Shown here: in pieces, positions 1 to 9,929 of the stretch | Numbering within the stretch: the stretch's first letter is position 1 | How the letters are laid out: the number at the start of each line of letters is the position of its first letter | Assembly: GCF_033705735.1 (NCBI RefSeq) | Contig: NZ_CP131130.1 | Span: 1-64,000, forward strand | Reading direction: 5' to 3' | Length of the DNA: 64,000 nt | Source of the DNA: Shinella zoogloeoides | GTDB taxonomy: Bacteria; Pseudomonadota; Alphaproteobacteria; Rhizobiales; Rhizobiaceae | Program-made: the position numbers and the translations under genes | Notes under the pieces: model-generated | The model's input: the letters and a program-made list of their open reading frames with translations, nothing else | The model's database searches: none | Told to the model about the DNA's origin: nothing

Positions 1-1560
1 ATGCAGATGAATACGGCCAGGACGGCTGGTGCATTCGCAAACGGGGAAAATGCACGACAGACGCTCCCGCAAGAAGGGGCGCAAGAGGCGGCGGGGGTTG
101 CATCCGACATGAAGCATGATGCGCTTTTCGAACGGGTCAGTGCGCGCCTGAAGGCGCAGGTTGGACCGGACGTTTTCGCAAGCTGGTTCGGACGCCTGAA
201 AATCCATTCCGTATCCAAGAGCGTGGTGCGTCTGTCGGTGCCGACGACGTTCCTGAAATCTTGGATCAACAACCGTTATCTCGACCTCATCACCAGCCTC
301 TTCCAGCAGGAAGACGCGGAAATCCTCAAGGTGGAGATTCTTGTGCGGACTGCGACCCGCGGCGTGCGCATCGGCGTGGCCGACGACGCCGTTGCCGTGG
401 CGGAGCCCGCGCCGCAGGCCCAGCCGCGCCGTTCGGCGGGTAGCCCGCAGCCGGTGGCAAGCGTCGCCGCTTCCGTCACCGCCACGGCCCAGCCGCGCGC
501 CCAGCATTCCGGCCCGCTCTTCGGCTCGCCGCTCGACCAGCGCTACACGTTCGACGCCTTCGTCGAGGGCACCTCGAACCGCGTCGCCCTTGCCGCCGCC
601 CGCACCATCGCGGAAGCCGGTGCCGGCGCCGTGCGCTTCAACCCGCTCTTCGTCCATTCCAGCGTCGGCCTCGGCAAGACGCATCTTCTGCAGGCCATCG
701 CGCTCGGGGCCCTTTCGAGCGCCCGCAACCCGCGCGTCGTCTATCTGACGGCCGAATATTTCATGTGGCGCTTCGCCACCGCGATCCGCGACAACGATGC
801 GCTCTCCCTCAAGGAAACGCTGCGCAACATCGATCTCCTGATCATCGACGACATGCAGTTCCTGCAGGGCAACTCGATCCAGAACGAGTTCTGCCACCTG
901 CTCAACATGCTGCTCGATTCGGCCAAGCAGGTCGTGGTCGCTGCCGACCGTGCGCCCTGGGAGCTGGAATCGCTCGACCCGCGCGTGCGCTCGCGCCTGC
1001 AGGGTGGCGTCGCCATCGAGATGGAAGCGCCGGACTACGAGATGCGCCTTGAAATCCTCAAGCGCCGCCTTGCCGCCGCGCAGCAGGAAGACCAGTCGCT
1101 CGACATTCCGGTCGAGATTCTCAGCCATGTCGCGCGCAACATCACGGCCAGCGGCCGCGAGCTGGAAGGCGCCTTCAACCAGCTCCTTTTCCGCCGCTCC
1201 TTCGAGCCGAACCTGACGATCGAGCGTGTCGACGAGCTGCTCGGCCATCTGGTCGCCGCCGGCGAGCCGCGCCGCGTGCGCATCGAGGACATCCAGCGCG
1301 TCGTCGCCAAGCACTACAACGTCTCGCGCCAGGAACTGGTCTCGAACCGCCGCACGCGCGTCATCGTCAAGCCGCGCCAGATCGCCATGTATCTGTCGAA
1401 GACCCTGACGCCGCGCTCCTTCCCGGAGATCGGCCGCCGTTTCGGCGGACGCGACCATACGACCGTGCTGCATGCCGTGCGCAAGATTGAGGAACTGATC
1501 TCGGGCGATACCAAGCTCAGCCACGAGATCGAGCTTCTGAAGCGCCTGATCAACGAATAG
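1..1560 (+). CDS. dnaA: Chromosomal replication initiator DnaA
   Basis: DnaA binds DnaA boxes and, in its ATP form, melts the chromosomal origin and helps load DnaB. The 519-aa product has an N-terminal helicase-interaction domain, a variable Ala/Pro-rich linker (about residues 120-175), an AAA+ domain with Walker A VGLGKTH and Walker [10 protein letters not shown], and a C-terminal box-binding domain ending with the [18 protein letters not shown] signature. The reading frame is open from base 1. A second ATG at 109 ([10 protein letters not shown]) would give 483 aa, the commonest length in rhizobia, so the first 36 residues may be an extension. The promoter lies outside the window. In this order oriC is often near hemE rather than dnaA, and no DnaA-box cluster is visible in the downstream gap. 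Confidence 0.98.
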   Translation: MQMNTARTAGAFANGENARQTLPQEGAQEAAGVASDMKHDALFERVSARLKAQVGPDVFASWFGRLKIHSVSKSVVRLSVPTTFLKSWINNRYLDLITSLFQQEDAEILKVEILVRTATRGVRIGVADDAVAVAEPAPQAQPRRSAGSPQPVASVAASVTATAQPRAQHSGPLFGSPLDQRYTFDAFVEGTSNRVALAAARTIAEAGAGAVRFNPLFVHSSVGLGKTHLLQAIALGALSSARNPRVVYLTAEYFMWRFATAIRDNDALSLKETLRNIDLLIIDDMQFLQGNSIQNEFCHLLNMLLDSAKQVVVAADRAPWELESLDPRVRSRLQGGVAIEMEAPDYEMRLEILKRRLAAAQQEDQSLDIPVEILSHVARNITASGRELEGAFNQLLFRRSFEPNLTIERVDELLGHLVAAGEPRRVRIEDIQRVVAKHYNVSRQELVSNRRTRVIVKPRQIAMYLSKTLTPRSFPEIGRRFGGRDHTTVLHAVRKIEELISGDTKLSHEIELLKRLINE

Positions 1561-1584
1561 TACGGATCCGACCGGGCTCTGCTT

Positions 1585-1615
1585 AAAAAAGGGGGCCGCA
1601 AGGCCCCTTTTCTTT
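1585..1615 (+). terminator. Terminator after dnaA, probably bidirectional
   Basis: A 6-bp GGGGCC/GGCCCC stem (1592-1597 and 1602-1607) with GCAA loop is preceded by six A and followed by TTTTCTTT, so it can terminate dnaA and also transcripts arriving from the opposite strand (hemW operon). Confidence 0.85.
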
Positions 1616-1725
1616 GCCGCGGGATCGAAAGTCCCTCTGCGTCATGGGTTGCGTGGGCGCGCGCGGACCCTCGGAGCGAGCCCGGCGGTCGGCGTTCAAG
1701 ACAGATATGGGAGAGAGCGCCGGCC

Positions 1726-2919
1726 CTAGCAGGCGAGATCGGCGACGACGGCGTCGAGGATCAGCATCCCGGCCGGCGTGCAGCGCAGGCGCGAATTGCC
1801 GAGCCGCTCGATGAAGCCGTGATCGATGAGGAATTGTTCGCGGTCCGGGTCGAGATCGCGGCCGGAAAAGGCCTGCCAGCGGGCAAGATCCACGCCTTCC
1901 TTCAGCCGCAGGCCCATCAGCAGGAGCTCGTCCGCCTGCGCCTCGTATTCCAGCACTTCCTGGTCGACCATGCCGTGGCCTTCGGCCTCGACAAGCGACA
2001 GCCAGCCCTCCGGCTTGCGCTCCGTCGCGGTCGCGATCTTCGCGCCGCCCGTCGTCAGCCGGCCATGGGCGCCGGGGCCGATGCCGACATAATCGCCATA
2101 GCGCCAGTAGGTGAGGTTGTGGCGACTTTCCGAGCCGGGGCGAGCGTGGTTGGAAACCTCATAGGCCGGCATGCCCTCGCGCTCGGTGATCTCCTGCGTC
2201 GCCTCGTAGAGCACGGCGGACTGCTCTCCATCCGGCACCACCAGCTTGCCGGCCTTGGCGAGGCCGTAGAAGGGCGTGCCCTCCTCGATAGTGAGCTGGT
2301 AGAGCGAGAGGTGATCGACCGCGTAGGACACGGCCTCCTTCAATTCGCGGTCCCATTCCTCCACCGTCTGGTTCGGGCGGGCATAGATGAGGTCGAAGGA
2401 CATGCGCGGGAAGATGTCGCGCGCAAGGCGGATCGCCTTCAGCGCGTCGGCGACGTCATGCAGCCGGCCGAGGAATTTCAGGTCCCGGTCGTTCAGCGCC
2501 TGCACGCCGAGCGAGACGCGGTTGACGCCGGCGGCGCGGTAGCCTCGGAAGCGCTCGGCCTCGACGCTGGAGGGGTTCGCCTCCATGGTGATCTCGATAC
2601 CGTCAGGCACATGCCAGTGGCGGGCGATGCCGTTGAGAATGGCATCCACCGTCTCCGGCGCCATCAGCGAGGGCGTGCCCCCACCCATGAAGATGCTGGT
2701 GACAGTGCGCGAGCCGGTCAGCCGGCGCATCGTCGCCATTTCCTTCAGGAAAGCCTGCACGAAGCGCGGCTGGTCGACCGGCTGGTGGCGCACATGGCTG
2801 TTGAAGTCGCAGTAAGGGCATTTGGCGGCACAGAACGGCCAGTGCACATAGATGCCGAAGCCGGGATCGGAAAGGTCCGCTCCCGTGCTCGGCCGGATAT
2901 CGAAGGGCACCGCCGTCAT
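1726..2919 (-). CDS. hemW: Radical SAM heme chaperone HemW
   Basis: This is a HemN-like radical SAM protein of 397 aa. The radical SAM cluster motif CAAKCPYC gives cysteines 30, 34 and 37, followed by the GGGTPSL SAM-binding turn. The family was long annotated as oxygen-independent coproporphyrinogen III oxidase, but HemW members are heme-binding chaperones and lack the HemN N-terminal extension, as here. It is the last gene of the minus-strand series rph - VOC - rdgB - hemW, starting 6 nt after the rdgB stop, which implies cotranscription. The rdgB-hemW pairing is common in alphaproteobacteria. Coproporphyrinogen oxidase activity should not be assumed from homology alone. Confidence 0.92.
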   Translation of the reverse strand: MTAVPFDIRPSTGADLSDPGFGIYVHWPFCAAKCPYCDFNSHVRHQPVDQPRFVQAFLKEMATMRRLTGSRTVTSIFMGGGTPSLMAPETVDAILNGIARHWHVPDGIEITMEANPSSVEAERFRGYRAAGVNRVSLGVQALNDRDLKFLGRLHDVADALKAIRLARDIFPRMSFDLIYARPNQTVEEWDRELKEAVSYAVDHLSLYQLTIEEGTPFYGLAKAGKLVVPDGEQSAVLYEATQEITEREGMPAYEVSNHARPGSESRHNLTYWRYGDYVGIGPGAHGRLTTGGAKIATATERKPEGWLSLVEAEGHGMVDQEVLEYEAQADELLLMGLRLKEGVDLARWQAFSGRDLDPDREQFLIDHGFIERLGNSRLRCTPAGMLILDAVVADLAC

Positions 2920-2925
2920 GACGTT

Positions 2926-3570
2926 TCAGGCTTTCAGGCAGGTTTCGACGAAGATCTTGAAGGCGCGGGCGCGGTGCGAGAGCGCGGTCGCGTCACCCGG
3001 CTTCCAGCCGTGCTTTTCTTCCGCGCTCATCTCGCCGAAGGTCGTCTCGTACCCTTCCGGCTGGAAGACGGGGTCATAGCCGAAACCCTTGTCGCCGCGC
3101 GGCGGCCAGACCACATGGCCCTCCACTTCGCCGCGGAAGAGTTCCGTATGGCCGTCCGGCCAGGCAAGGCACAGCACGGAGACGAAGCGCGCGGTGCGAT
3201 CCTTGGCGTCCGTCGCGCCTTTTTCGGAAAGTGCCTTTTCGACCTTCTCCATGGCCATGGTGAAATCGCGCGTGCCGTCTTCCTTCTCCGCCCAGTTGGC
3301 GGTGTAGACGCCCGGTGCACCGTCCAGCGCGTCGATCACGAGGCCGGAATCATCGGAAAGGGCCGGCAGGCCGGAGGCCTTTGCCGAGGCGAGCGCCTTG
3401 ATCGTCGCGTTTTCCTCGAAGGTCGTGCCGGTCTCGTCCGGTTCTTCGAATTTCAGTTCCGCGGCGGACTTGGCGGAAAAGCCGAAGGGGCCGATCAGGT
3501 CCTCGATCTCGCGGATCTTTCCGGCATTGTGGCTGGCGACGACGATCGTCTTGGTATCGAGCTTGCGCAT
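2926..3570 (-). CDS. rdgB: RdgB/HAM1 non-canonical purine NTP pyrophosphatase
   Basis: This 214-aa house-cleaning enzyme hydrolyses dITP, ITP and XTP to monophosphates, keeping deaminated purines out of nucleic acids. The family signatures are visible: [13 protein letters not shown] near the N-terminus, then FEENATIKA and [23 protein letters not shown] in the middle, and the FGYDPVF motif towards the C-terminus. The start is placed at 3570 ([13 protein letters not shown]). Upstream codons in the same frame encode no family sequence and overlap the stop of the VOC gene. It is third in the rph-VOC-rdgB-hemW operon. Confidence 0.95.
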   Translation of the reverse strand: MRKLDTKTIVVASHNAGKIREIEDLIGPFGFSAKSAAELKFEEPDETGTTFEENATIKALASAKASGLPALSDDSGLVIDALDGAPGVYTANWAEKEDGTRDFTMAMEKVEKALSEKGATDAKDRTARFVSVLCLAWPDGHTELFRGEVEGHVVWPPRGDKGFGYDPVFQPEGYETTFGEMSAEEKHGWKPGDATALSHRARAFKIFVETCLKA

Positions 3571-3578
3571 AAGGGTTC

Positions 3579-3995
3579 CTAAGCGATGTTCCAGAGACCG
3601 GGCTCTGCACATTCGAGACTGTTGCCGGCGGGGTCGCGGAAATAGATCGAGCGGGCGCCGTTCGGCCAGCGAAAATCCGCTTCGATGGCGATTCCGGCTT
3701 CTTCCAGCTTTTTCACCCAGAAATCAAGCGCGGGACCGGCAACACGGAAACAGGCATGGCCGGGGCCGGCAGCGCCGTGCACCGGCACGGGAAAGGCCTG
3801 CGGCGGTGGGGGCACGGCGGTCTCCTTCGCATTGAAGATCAGGAGAACGCCCGGCCCGCAGCGGAAGAAGACGTGGCGGTTGCCGTGCCGCGTGATTTTC
3901 TCGAGACCGAGAATGCCGCCATAGAAGGCCTCCGCCGCGTCGAGGTCATCCGCGTAAAGCGCGGTTTCGAGAATGCCTTCAATCGCGGCGGTCAT
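3579..3995 (-). CDS. VOC-superfamily (glyoxalase/bleomycin-resistance-like) protein
   Basis: This 138-aa protein has a vicinal-oxygen-chelate fold: paired beta-alpha-beta-beta-beta units beginning [18 protein letters not shown] and ending [18 protein letters not shown]. That ending is the usual VOC C-terminal strand carrying a metal-ligand glutamate. VOC proteins include glyoxalases, dioxygenases and antibiotic-binding or -modifying proteins, and the sequence does not choose among them. The start at 3995 ([14 protein letters not shown]) lies 16 nt beyond the rph stop. Lying inside the rph-rdgB-hemW operon, it is probably cotranscribed with these housekeeping genes, but a functional link is not evident. 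Confidence 0.85.
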   Translation of the reverse strand: MTAAIEGILETALYADDLDAAEAFYGGILGLEKITRHGNRHVFFRCGPGVLLIFNAKETAVPPPPQAFPVPVHGAAGPGHACFRVAGPALDFWVKKLEEAGIAIEADFRWPNGARSIYFRDPAGNSLECAEPGLWNIA

Positions 3996-4011
3996 GGTCT
4001 TGCGCCTTTTC

Positions 4012-4728
4012 TCAGGCGATGGCCTGCTTCTGCAGGGCGACGAGGTCGGCAATGCCGCCCCGGGCAAGCGCCATCAGGCTGGAGAATTCCTCCTCCGTGA
4101 ACGGCTTGCCTTCCGCGGTGCCCTGGATTTCGACGATGCCGCCCGAGCCGGTCATGACGAAGTTGGCGTCGGTCTCGGCGGCGGAGTCTTCGAGATAGTC
4201 GAGGTCGATCACTGACTGCGCGGCGAAGATGCCGCAGGAGATCGCAGCGACGTGGTCCTTCAGGACCTTCTCCACCTTGATCATGCTGCGCGCTTCCATC
4301 CATTTCAGGCAGTCGTGGAGGGCGATCCACGCGCCGGTGATGGAGGCCGTGCGGGTGCCGCCGTCGGCCTGGATAACGTCGCAGTCGACGGTGATCTGGC
4401 GCTCGCCGAGCGCTTCGAGGTCGACGATGGCGCGCAGCGACCGGCCGATGAGGCGCTGGATTTCCTGCGTGCGGCCACCCTGCTTGCCGGCGGCGGCTTC
4501 GCGCTTCATGCGGTCGCCGGTGGCGCGCGGCAGCATGCCGTATTCGGCCGTCACCCAGCCCTTGCCGCTGTTGCGCAGCCACGGCGGCGTCTTGTCCTCC
4601 AGACTTGCCGTCACCAGCACATGCGTGTCGCCGAACTTGACGAGACAGGAACCCTCGGCATGCTTGGAAACGTTGCGCTCGAAGGAAACCTTGCGCATCT
4701 GATCGGTTTTTCTGCCGGACGGCCGCAT
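4012..4728 (-). CDS. rph: Ribonuclease PH
   Basis: RNase PH is a phosphorolytic 3'-5' exoribonuclease that trims the last nucleotides from tRNA precursors and works as a hexamer in the cytoplasm. The 238-aa product begins with the near-invariant [12 protein letters not shown]. It contains the [13 protein letters not shown] and [20 protein letters not shown] motifs, the [13 protein letters not shown] catalytic core and [15 protein letters not shown]. An AGGAG Shine-Dalgarno sits 7 nt before the start at 4728. It is the first gene of the minus-strand operon and diverges from hrcA across 151 bp, an arrangement conserved in rhizobia. Confidence 0.97.
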   Translation of the reverse strand: MRPSGRKTDQMRKVSFERNVSKHAEGSCLVKFGDTHVLVTASLEDKTPPWLRNSGKGWVTAEYGMLPRATGDRMKREAAAGKQGGRTQEIQRLIGRSLRAIVDLEALGERQITVDCDVIQADGGTRTASITGAWIALHDCLKWMEARSMIKVEKVLKDHVAAISCGIFAAQSVIDLDYLEDSAAETDANFVMTGSGGIVEIQGTAEGKPFTEEEFSSLMALARGGIADLVALQKQAIA

Positions 4729-4821
4729 TGCGAACTCCTGTCTGAGATGTGTTTGAGGCTGCTTTAGACCGTTTCGCCGGGCGAGGGAATGGCGGAGGGG
4801 CAAGGTGGGGGAAAATCCGTT

Positions 4822-4849
4822 TTGCGCCGGCCGGTGAAATCACTATATT
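4822..4849 (+). promoter_or_regulatory. Candidate hrcA promoter
   Basis: TTGCGC (4822-4827) and TATATT (4844-4849) are separated by 16 bp and lie 30 bp before the hrcA start. No CIRCE inverted repeat (TTAGCACTC/GAGTGCTAA) was found here, so hrcA is not obviously autoregulated through CIRCE. Confidence 0.35.
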
Positions 4850-4879
4850 CCGGGCGGACAACAGGGTTGCAGTTCGAAG

Positions 4880-5962
4880 ATGGTTTTGAAGAATCCTCCG
4901 GGACCTGACATTCAGGCGGCGCTCGACGAGCGTTCGGGCGAGATCTTCCGCCGCATTGTCGAGACCTATCTCGAGAGCGGCGAGCCGCTCGGCTCGCGCA
5001 ACCTTTCGCGCATCCTGCCCATGTCGCTCTCGCCTGCCTCCGTGCGCAACGTGATGAGCGACCTGGAGGAGCTCGGTCTCATCTATTCGCCGCATATCAG
5101 CGCGGGCCGCCTGCCGACGCAGCTCGGCCTGCGCTTCTTCGTCGATGCCTTCATGCAGGTCGGCAATATCTCCGCCGAGGACCGCGCCTCCATCGAGCGC
5201 CATGTGCGTCCGCATGGGCAGAAGCACTCGGCCGTCGAGACCATGATGAACGAGGCGAGCCAGGCGCTGTCCGGCATGTCGCGCGGCGCCGGCCTCGTCA
5301 TCACCACCAAGAACGACGCCGTGCTGAAGCATGTCGAGTTCATCCGGCTGGAGCCGACCAAGGCGCTGGTCGTGCTGGTGGGCGATCACGACCAGGTGGA
5401 GAACCGCATCATCGAGCTGCCGGCGGGGGTTACCAGCTCGCAGCTCACGGAAGCGGCGAACTTCCTCAACGCGCATCTTTCCGGCAACACGCTGCTGGAG
5501 GCGCGCTCGCAGCTGGAGCGCCTGCGCGGCGAGATCAGCAGCGAGCTCGACAAGCTGTCGCAGGACCTCGTCGAACGCGGCCTTGCCGTCTGGTCCGGCG
5601 GCTTCGAGGAGGCAAAGCCGACGCGCCTCATCGTGCGCGGCCGGGCGAACCTGCTGGAAGGCCTTGCCGGCGCCGACGATATCGACCGCCTGCGCATGCT
5701 CTTCGACGACCTGGAGCGCAAGGACAGCCTGATCGAACTCCTGAACCTTGCCGAGACAGGACCGGGCGTGCGCATCTTCATCGGTTCGGAGAACAAACTC
5801 TTCTCGCTCTCCGGCTCCTCGCTCATCGTCGCGCCCTACAGGGACGGCGACGACAAGATCGTCGGCGCGGTCGGCGTCATCGGGCCGACGCGGCTCAACT
5901 ATTCCCGCATCGTGCCGATGGTGGACTATACGGCGCAATTGATGTCGCGGCTTTCGCGCTGA
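4880..5962 (+). CDS. hrcA: Heat-inducible transcription repressor HrcA
   Basis: HrcA represses groESL, and in some bacteria dnaK operons, by binding CIRCE elements; it needs GroEL to stay active. The 360-aa product has an N-terminal winged helix (PLGSRNLSRILPMSLSPASVRN, then DLEELGLIYSPHISAGRLPT, about residues 35-85). A long GAF-like and inserted dimerisation region follows, ending in the characteristic VGVIGPTRLNYSRIVPMVDYTA. It lies divergent from rph and is followed after 145 bp by grpE on the same strand. CIRCE targets are probably elsewhere in the genome. Confidence 0.96.
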   Translation: MVLKNPPGPDIQAALDERSGEIFRRIVETYLESGEPLGSRNLSRILPMSLSPASVRNVMSDLEELGLIYSPHISAGRLPTQLGLRFFVDAFMQVGNISAEDRASIERHVRPHGQKHSAVETMMNEASQALSGMSRGAGLVITTKNDAVLKHVEFIRLEPTKALVVLVGDHDQVENRIIELPAGVTSSQLTEAANFLNAHLSGNTLLEARSQLERLRGEISSELDKLSQDLVERGLAVWSGGFEEAKPTRLIVRGRANLLEGLAGADDIDRLRMLFDDLERKDSLIELLNLAETGPGVRIFIGSENKLFSLSGSSLIVAPYRDGDDKIVGAVGVIGPTRLNYSRIVPMVDYTAQLMSRLSR

Positions 5963-6040
5963 AGCATGCCGCGTGAAGGCGTGCAGCGGCCCTGCGAGAA
6001 CGGCATGCCATCCGTTGCGCCGGCTTTCCGGCCGTCAGCC

Positions 6041-6071
6041 CTTGATTTTTCAGGCCCGAAGCTCGATATCG
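6041..6071 (+). promoter_or_regulatory. Weak RpoH-like promoter before grpE
   Basis: CTTGAT at 6041-6046 is followed after 15 bp by CTCGATAT (6062-6069), a loose match to the alphaproteobacterial RpoH pattern CTTGAA - about 15-17 - CCATAT. The position, about 40 bp before grpE, is right, but the downstream half is poor. Confidence 0.3.
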
Positions 6072-6107
6072 GGCGCAACCCCTTAGCAATGCAATTCGGA
6101 GTACGTC

Positions 6108-6728
6108 ATGACCGACGAGACCAAGAAACACGGACCTGACGAAGCGGTGGACAGCAACCTTGCCGCTGAAGCATCCGCAGCGGACGCCGCCGTCGACGCG
6201 GAAGTCCCGGCCGAACCCGATCCGGTCGAGGTTCTGAAGGCGGAGAACGCCGACCTTCGCGACAAGTACCTGCGCCTCGCCGCCGAGATGGACAACCTGC
6301 GCCGCCGCACCGAGCGCGATGTGAAGGACGCCAAGTCCTATTCCGTCGCGGGCTTTGCGCGTGACATGCTGGCCGTGTCCGACAACCTGCGCCGCGCGCT
6401 CGACGCCATCCCGGCCGAAGCCCTCGCGGGCGACGATGCCGGCCTCAAGGCGCTGGCGGACGGTGTCGAGATGACCGAGCGTTCCATGCTGTCGGCGCTG
6501 GAGCGCCATGGCGTGCGCAAGCTCGATCCGATCGGCGAGAAGTTCGACCCGCATTTCCACCAGGCCATGTTCGAGGTGCCGAACCCCGACGTTGCCAGCA
6601 ACACGGTCGTCCAGGTCGTGCAGGACGGCTACGTCATCGGCGAGCGCGTCCTGCGCCCCGCCATGGTCGGCGTCTCCAAGGGCGGCCCGAAGGCTCCCGC
6701 CGGCGAGACGAGCACCGCGCAGGCCTGA
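6108..6728 (+). CDS. grpE: Nucleotide exchange factor GrpE
   Basis: GrpE is the cochaperone that releases ADP from DnaK. The 206-aa product has a disordered acidic, Ala-rich N-terminus (about 1-40), then the long coiled coil starting [31 protein letters not shown]. The C-terminal beta domain carries [17 protein letters not shown] and [26 protein letters not shown], which is the family signature. It is preceded by hrcA, and dnaK/dnaJ are not in this window. A strong terminator follows the stop. Confidence 0.97.
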   Translation: MTDETKKHGPDEAVDSNLAAEASAADAAVDAEVPAEPDPVEVLKAENADLRDKYLRLAAEMDNLRRRTERDVKDAKSYSVAGFARDMLAVSDNLRRALDAIPAEALAGDDAGLKALADGVEMTERSMLSALERHGVRKLDPIGEKFDPHFHQAMFEVPNPDVASNTVVQVVQDGYVIGERVLRPAMVGVSKGGPKAPAGETSTAQA

Positions 6729-6750
6729 CCGGTCTTCCAGGTAAGTTCCA

Positions 6751-6784
6751 ACGCCCGCATCAGCAATGGTGCGGGCGTTTTCCT
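6751..6784 (+). terminator. Rho-independent terminator of grpE
   Basis: A perfect 10-bp stem AACGCCCGCA/TGCGGGCGTT (6751-6760 and 6771-6780) with a 10-nt loop is followed by T residues, 23 bp after the grpE stop. Confidence 0.85.
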
Positions 6785-6812
6785 GTGCCGTTTCCGATGC
6801 GCCCGAAACGCG

Positions 6813-6849
6813 AAGACCGCCGCAGGATTCTGGTCCGCGGCGGTCTTCC
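6813..6849 (-). terminator. Hairpin downstream of ptsN
   Basis: A perfect 12-bp stem GAAGACCGCCGC/GCGGCGGTCTTC (6813-6824 and 6838-6849) with a 13-nt loop lies 29 bp past the ptsN stop. There is no good T-tract on the minus strand, so it may protect a 3' end or be a weak terminator. Confidence 0.55.
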
Positions 6850-6878
6850 CAAGCAATCGAATAGGGTATTGCGCAGCC

Positions 6879-7340
6879 TCAGGCCGCGGATGCCTGTTCC
6901 TCGCTGAGGCAGGCATAGATGGCGCTCTCGCTGTCGGAGGCGCGCAGCTTTGCGACCATGGCCGGGTCGCGCAGCACGCGGGCGATGCGCGAAAGGGCCT
7001 TCAGGTGGTCCGCGCCGGCGCCTTCCGGCGCGAGCAGCAGGAAGACGAGGTCCACCGGCTGGTCGTCCAGTGCCTCGAAGTCCACGGGGGTTTCGAGCCT
7101 CGCGAAGAGGCCGGTGATCTGCGAAAGCTCCTTCAGCTTGCCGTGCGGAATGGCGATGCCATTGCCGACGCCGGTCGAACCGAGGCGCTCACGCTGAAGG
7201 ATGACGTCGAAGATTTCGCGTTCCGGAATCCCGGTAATCTTTGCCGCTTTTGCTGCCAGCTCCTGAAGCAACTGCTTCTTGGAATTGGCCTTCATCGCCG
7301 GAATAATCGCACTCTGCTGCAGTAGACCTGCCAATGCCAT
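6879..7340 (-). CDS. ptsN: Nitrogen PTS EIIA-Ntr protein PtsN
   Basis: PtsN is the terminal phosphoacceptor of the nitrogen phosphotransferase system (PtsP-NPr-PtsN). It is a regulatory protein that does not transport sugar and that affects potassium homeostasis and carbon/nitrogen balance. The 153-aa protein is a single PTS EIIA type-2 domain. The phosphorylated histidine is His66 in GNGIAIPHGKL. It follows hpf by 73 bp, with rpoN and the lpt genes further upstream on the same strand, the usual proteobacterial rpoN cluster. Confidence 0.96.
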   Translation of the reverse strand: MALAGLLQQSAIIPAMKANSKKQLLQELAAKAAKITGIPEREIFDVILQRERLGSTGVGNGIAIPHGKLKELSQITGLFARLETPVDFEALDDQPVDLVFLLLAPEGAGADHLKALSRIARVLRDPAMVAKLRASDSESAIYACLSEEQASAA

Positions 7341-7413
7341 GCTCTTGTCCTCGTGCGCTGGGTGAAGGGTTTGAAGAAGCGTGGTGCCCGTCCCGGCACC
7401 ACGCTCCCGTCAC

Positions 7414-7989
7414 TCAGCCTTTGATACTGGCTGCATCGATCCAGCCAATATTTCCGTCGTTGCGTCGGTAGACGATATTGAGCTGCTCCGACCCCGCGCT
7501 GCGGAAAAGAAGAACCGGTTCGTCCGTCATGTCGAGCGCCATGACGGCGCTTGCCACGGACAGGGTCCGGAGTTTCTTCGTGCTTTCCGCGACGATGGTC
7601 GGCGCGTAGTCCTCGGGAAGCTCTTCGTCTTCGTCGGGGACCGAATCCATCACCGTGTAGGCCACCTCTGCAAAGGCGTCATGACCGTTGCCGTTATGGT
7701 GTGCCTTGAGTTTGCGCTTGTACCGGCGCAGGCGCTTTTCGATCCGCTCCGAGGCTGCCTGGAAGGCTGCCAGGGGATCGTTGGCCTCGCCATTGGCCTG
7801 CAACGCCGTACCTGTGTCCAGGTGAAGCTTGCAGTCCGCACTGTACCGCGATCCCGCCTTTTCCACGGTGACCTGGCTCGAATATCCTCCGTCGAAATAT
7901 TTGGTTACGGCCTCCTCCACCTGCTCTTCAATACGCTGGCGGAAGCTGTCGCCGATTTCCATATGTTTACCGGACACACGCACACTCAT
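7414..7989 (-). CDS. hpf: Long ribosome hibernation-promoting factor
   Basis: HPF binds the 30S decoding channel in stationary phase. Long forms such as this one (191 aa) carry an extra C-terminal domain that dimerises ribosomes into 100S particles without RMF. The N-terminal S30AE domain covers about residues 1-100 (VRVSGKHMEIGDSFRQRIEE onward), followed by an acidic linker. The C-terminal domain is about residues 135-191 (EPVLLFRSAGSEQLNIVYRR). The start at 7989 (MSVRVSGKHMEIG) has a purine-rich ribosome site upstream, and an upstream in-frame ATG adds unrelated residues. It sits between rpoN and ptsN. Confidence 0.95.
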   Translation of the reverse strand: MSVRVSGKHMEIGDSFRQRIEEQVEEAVTKYFDGGYSSQVTVEKAGSRYSADCKLHLDTGTALQANGEANDPLAAFQAASERIEKRLRRYKRKLKAHHNGNGHDAFAEVAYTVMDSVPDEDEELPEDYAPTIVAESTKKLRTLSVASAVMALDMTDEPVLLFRSAGSEQLNIVYRRNDGNIGWIDAASIKG

Positions 7990-8238
7990 GGAGGGTACCT
8001 CTCTTTCATGATTTGCGTACACCAGTCTATTCCAACCTCATCTGCGTTCCAAGCGTTTCACACACGCGCTGTTTGCTGCATCGCACGCTTGGGAAAAGCG
8101 GGGATAGTCTGGAAGTCCGGCCTGCCTTCCCTTCGGAAGTGGGGCGCGCATTAGCCCTTCCAGCCCGCGAAGTCAATCGGCCGATTCAGCCATCGTTAAC
8201 TTCTCACAGGCCGGAACGCGGCTGTCCCGGGCTTTGTT

Positions 8239-9780
<1,542 letters not shown>

Positions 9781-9842
9781 GCGGACGCTCTACTCTCCGG
9801 AAATCCGCCCGAAGCCACAGGATCGGGGCGGCAGAAACCAAC

Positions 9843-9858
9843 TGGCCCAAAAATTGCT
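9843..9858 (+). promoter_or_regulatory. Sigma-54 (minus-24/minus-12) promoter facing away from rpoN
   Basis: TGGCCCAAAAATTGCT has the invariant GG (9844-9845) and GC (9856-9857) exactly 10 bp apart. It matches TGGCACG-N4-TTGCW with two mismatches. It points away from rpoN, towards the 3' end of lptB, and physically overlaps the rpoN minus-10. Binding of sigma-54 holoenzyme here would block rpoN transcription. An antisense or short transcript is the alternative. Confidence 0.55.
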
Positions 9859-9879
9859 TTTTAAAAGCGTTTGGTCAAG
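9851..9879 (-). promoter_or_regulatory. Candidate housekeeping promoter of rpoN
   Basis: Reading the minus strand, CTTGAC (9879-9874), a perfect rhizobial minus-35, is followed after 17 bp by CAATTT (9856-9851). Transcription would start about 65 bp before the rpoN ATG at 9780. The minus-10 is only a fair match, but it coincides with the minus-12 element of the opposing sigma-54 promoter. Confidence 0.5.
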
Positions 9880-9929
9880 CGGCGGGCGCGAACTTGATGA
9901 AGATCGCGGCAACCGGGCGCGTCCCGCCC

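Noticed and set aside
1..1725. Chromosomal origin beside dnaA
   Set aside because: No cluster of DnaA boxes or AT-rich unwinding region downstream of dnaA; the upstream side is outside the window, and rhizobial origins usually lie elsewhere.
4729..4879. CIRCE element expected near hrcA
   Set aside because: No TTAGCACTC-N9-GAGTGCTAA or close variant seen; only a possible promoter.
3992..5938. 648-aa minus-strand frame spanning rph and antisense to hrcA
   Set aside because: Only a high-GC shadow frame; rph and hrcA on their own frames match conserved families end to end.
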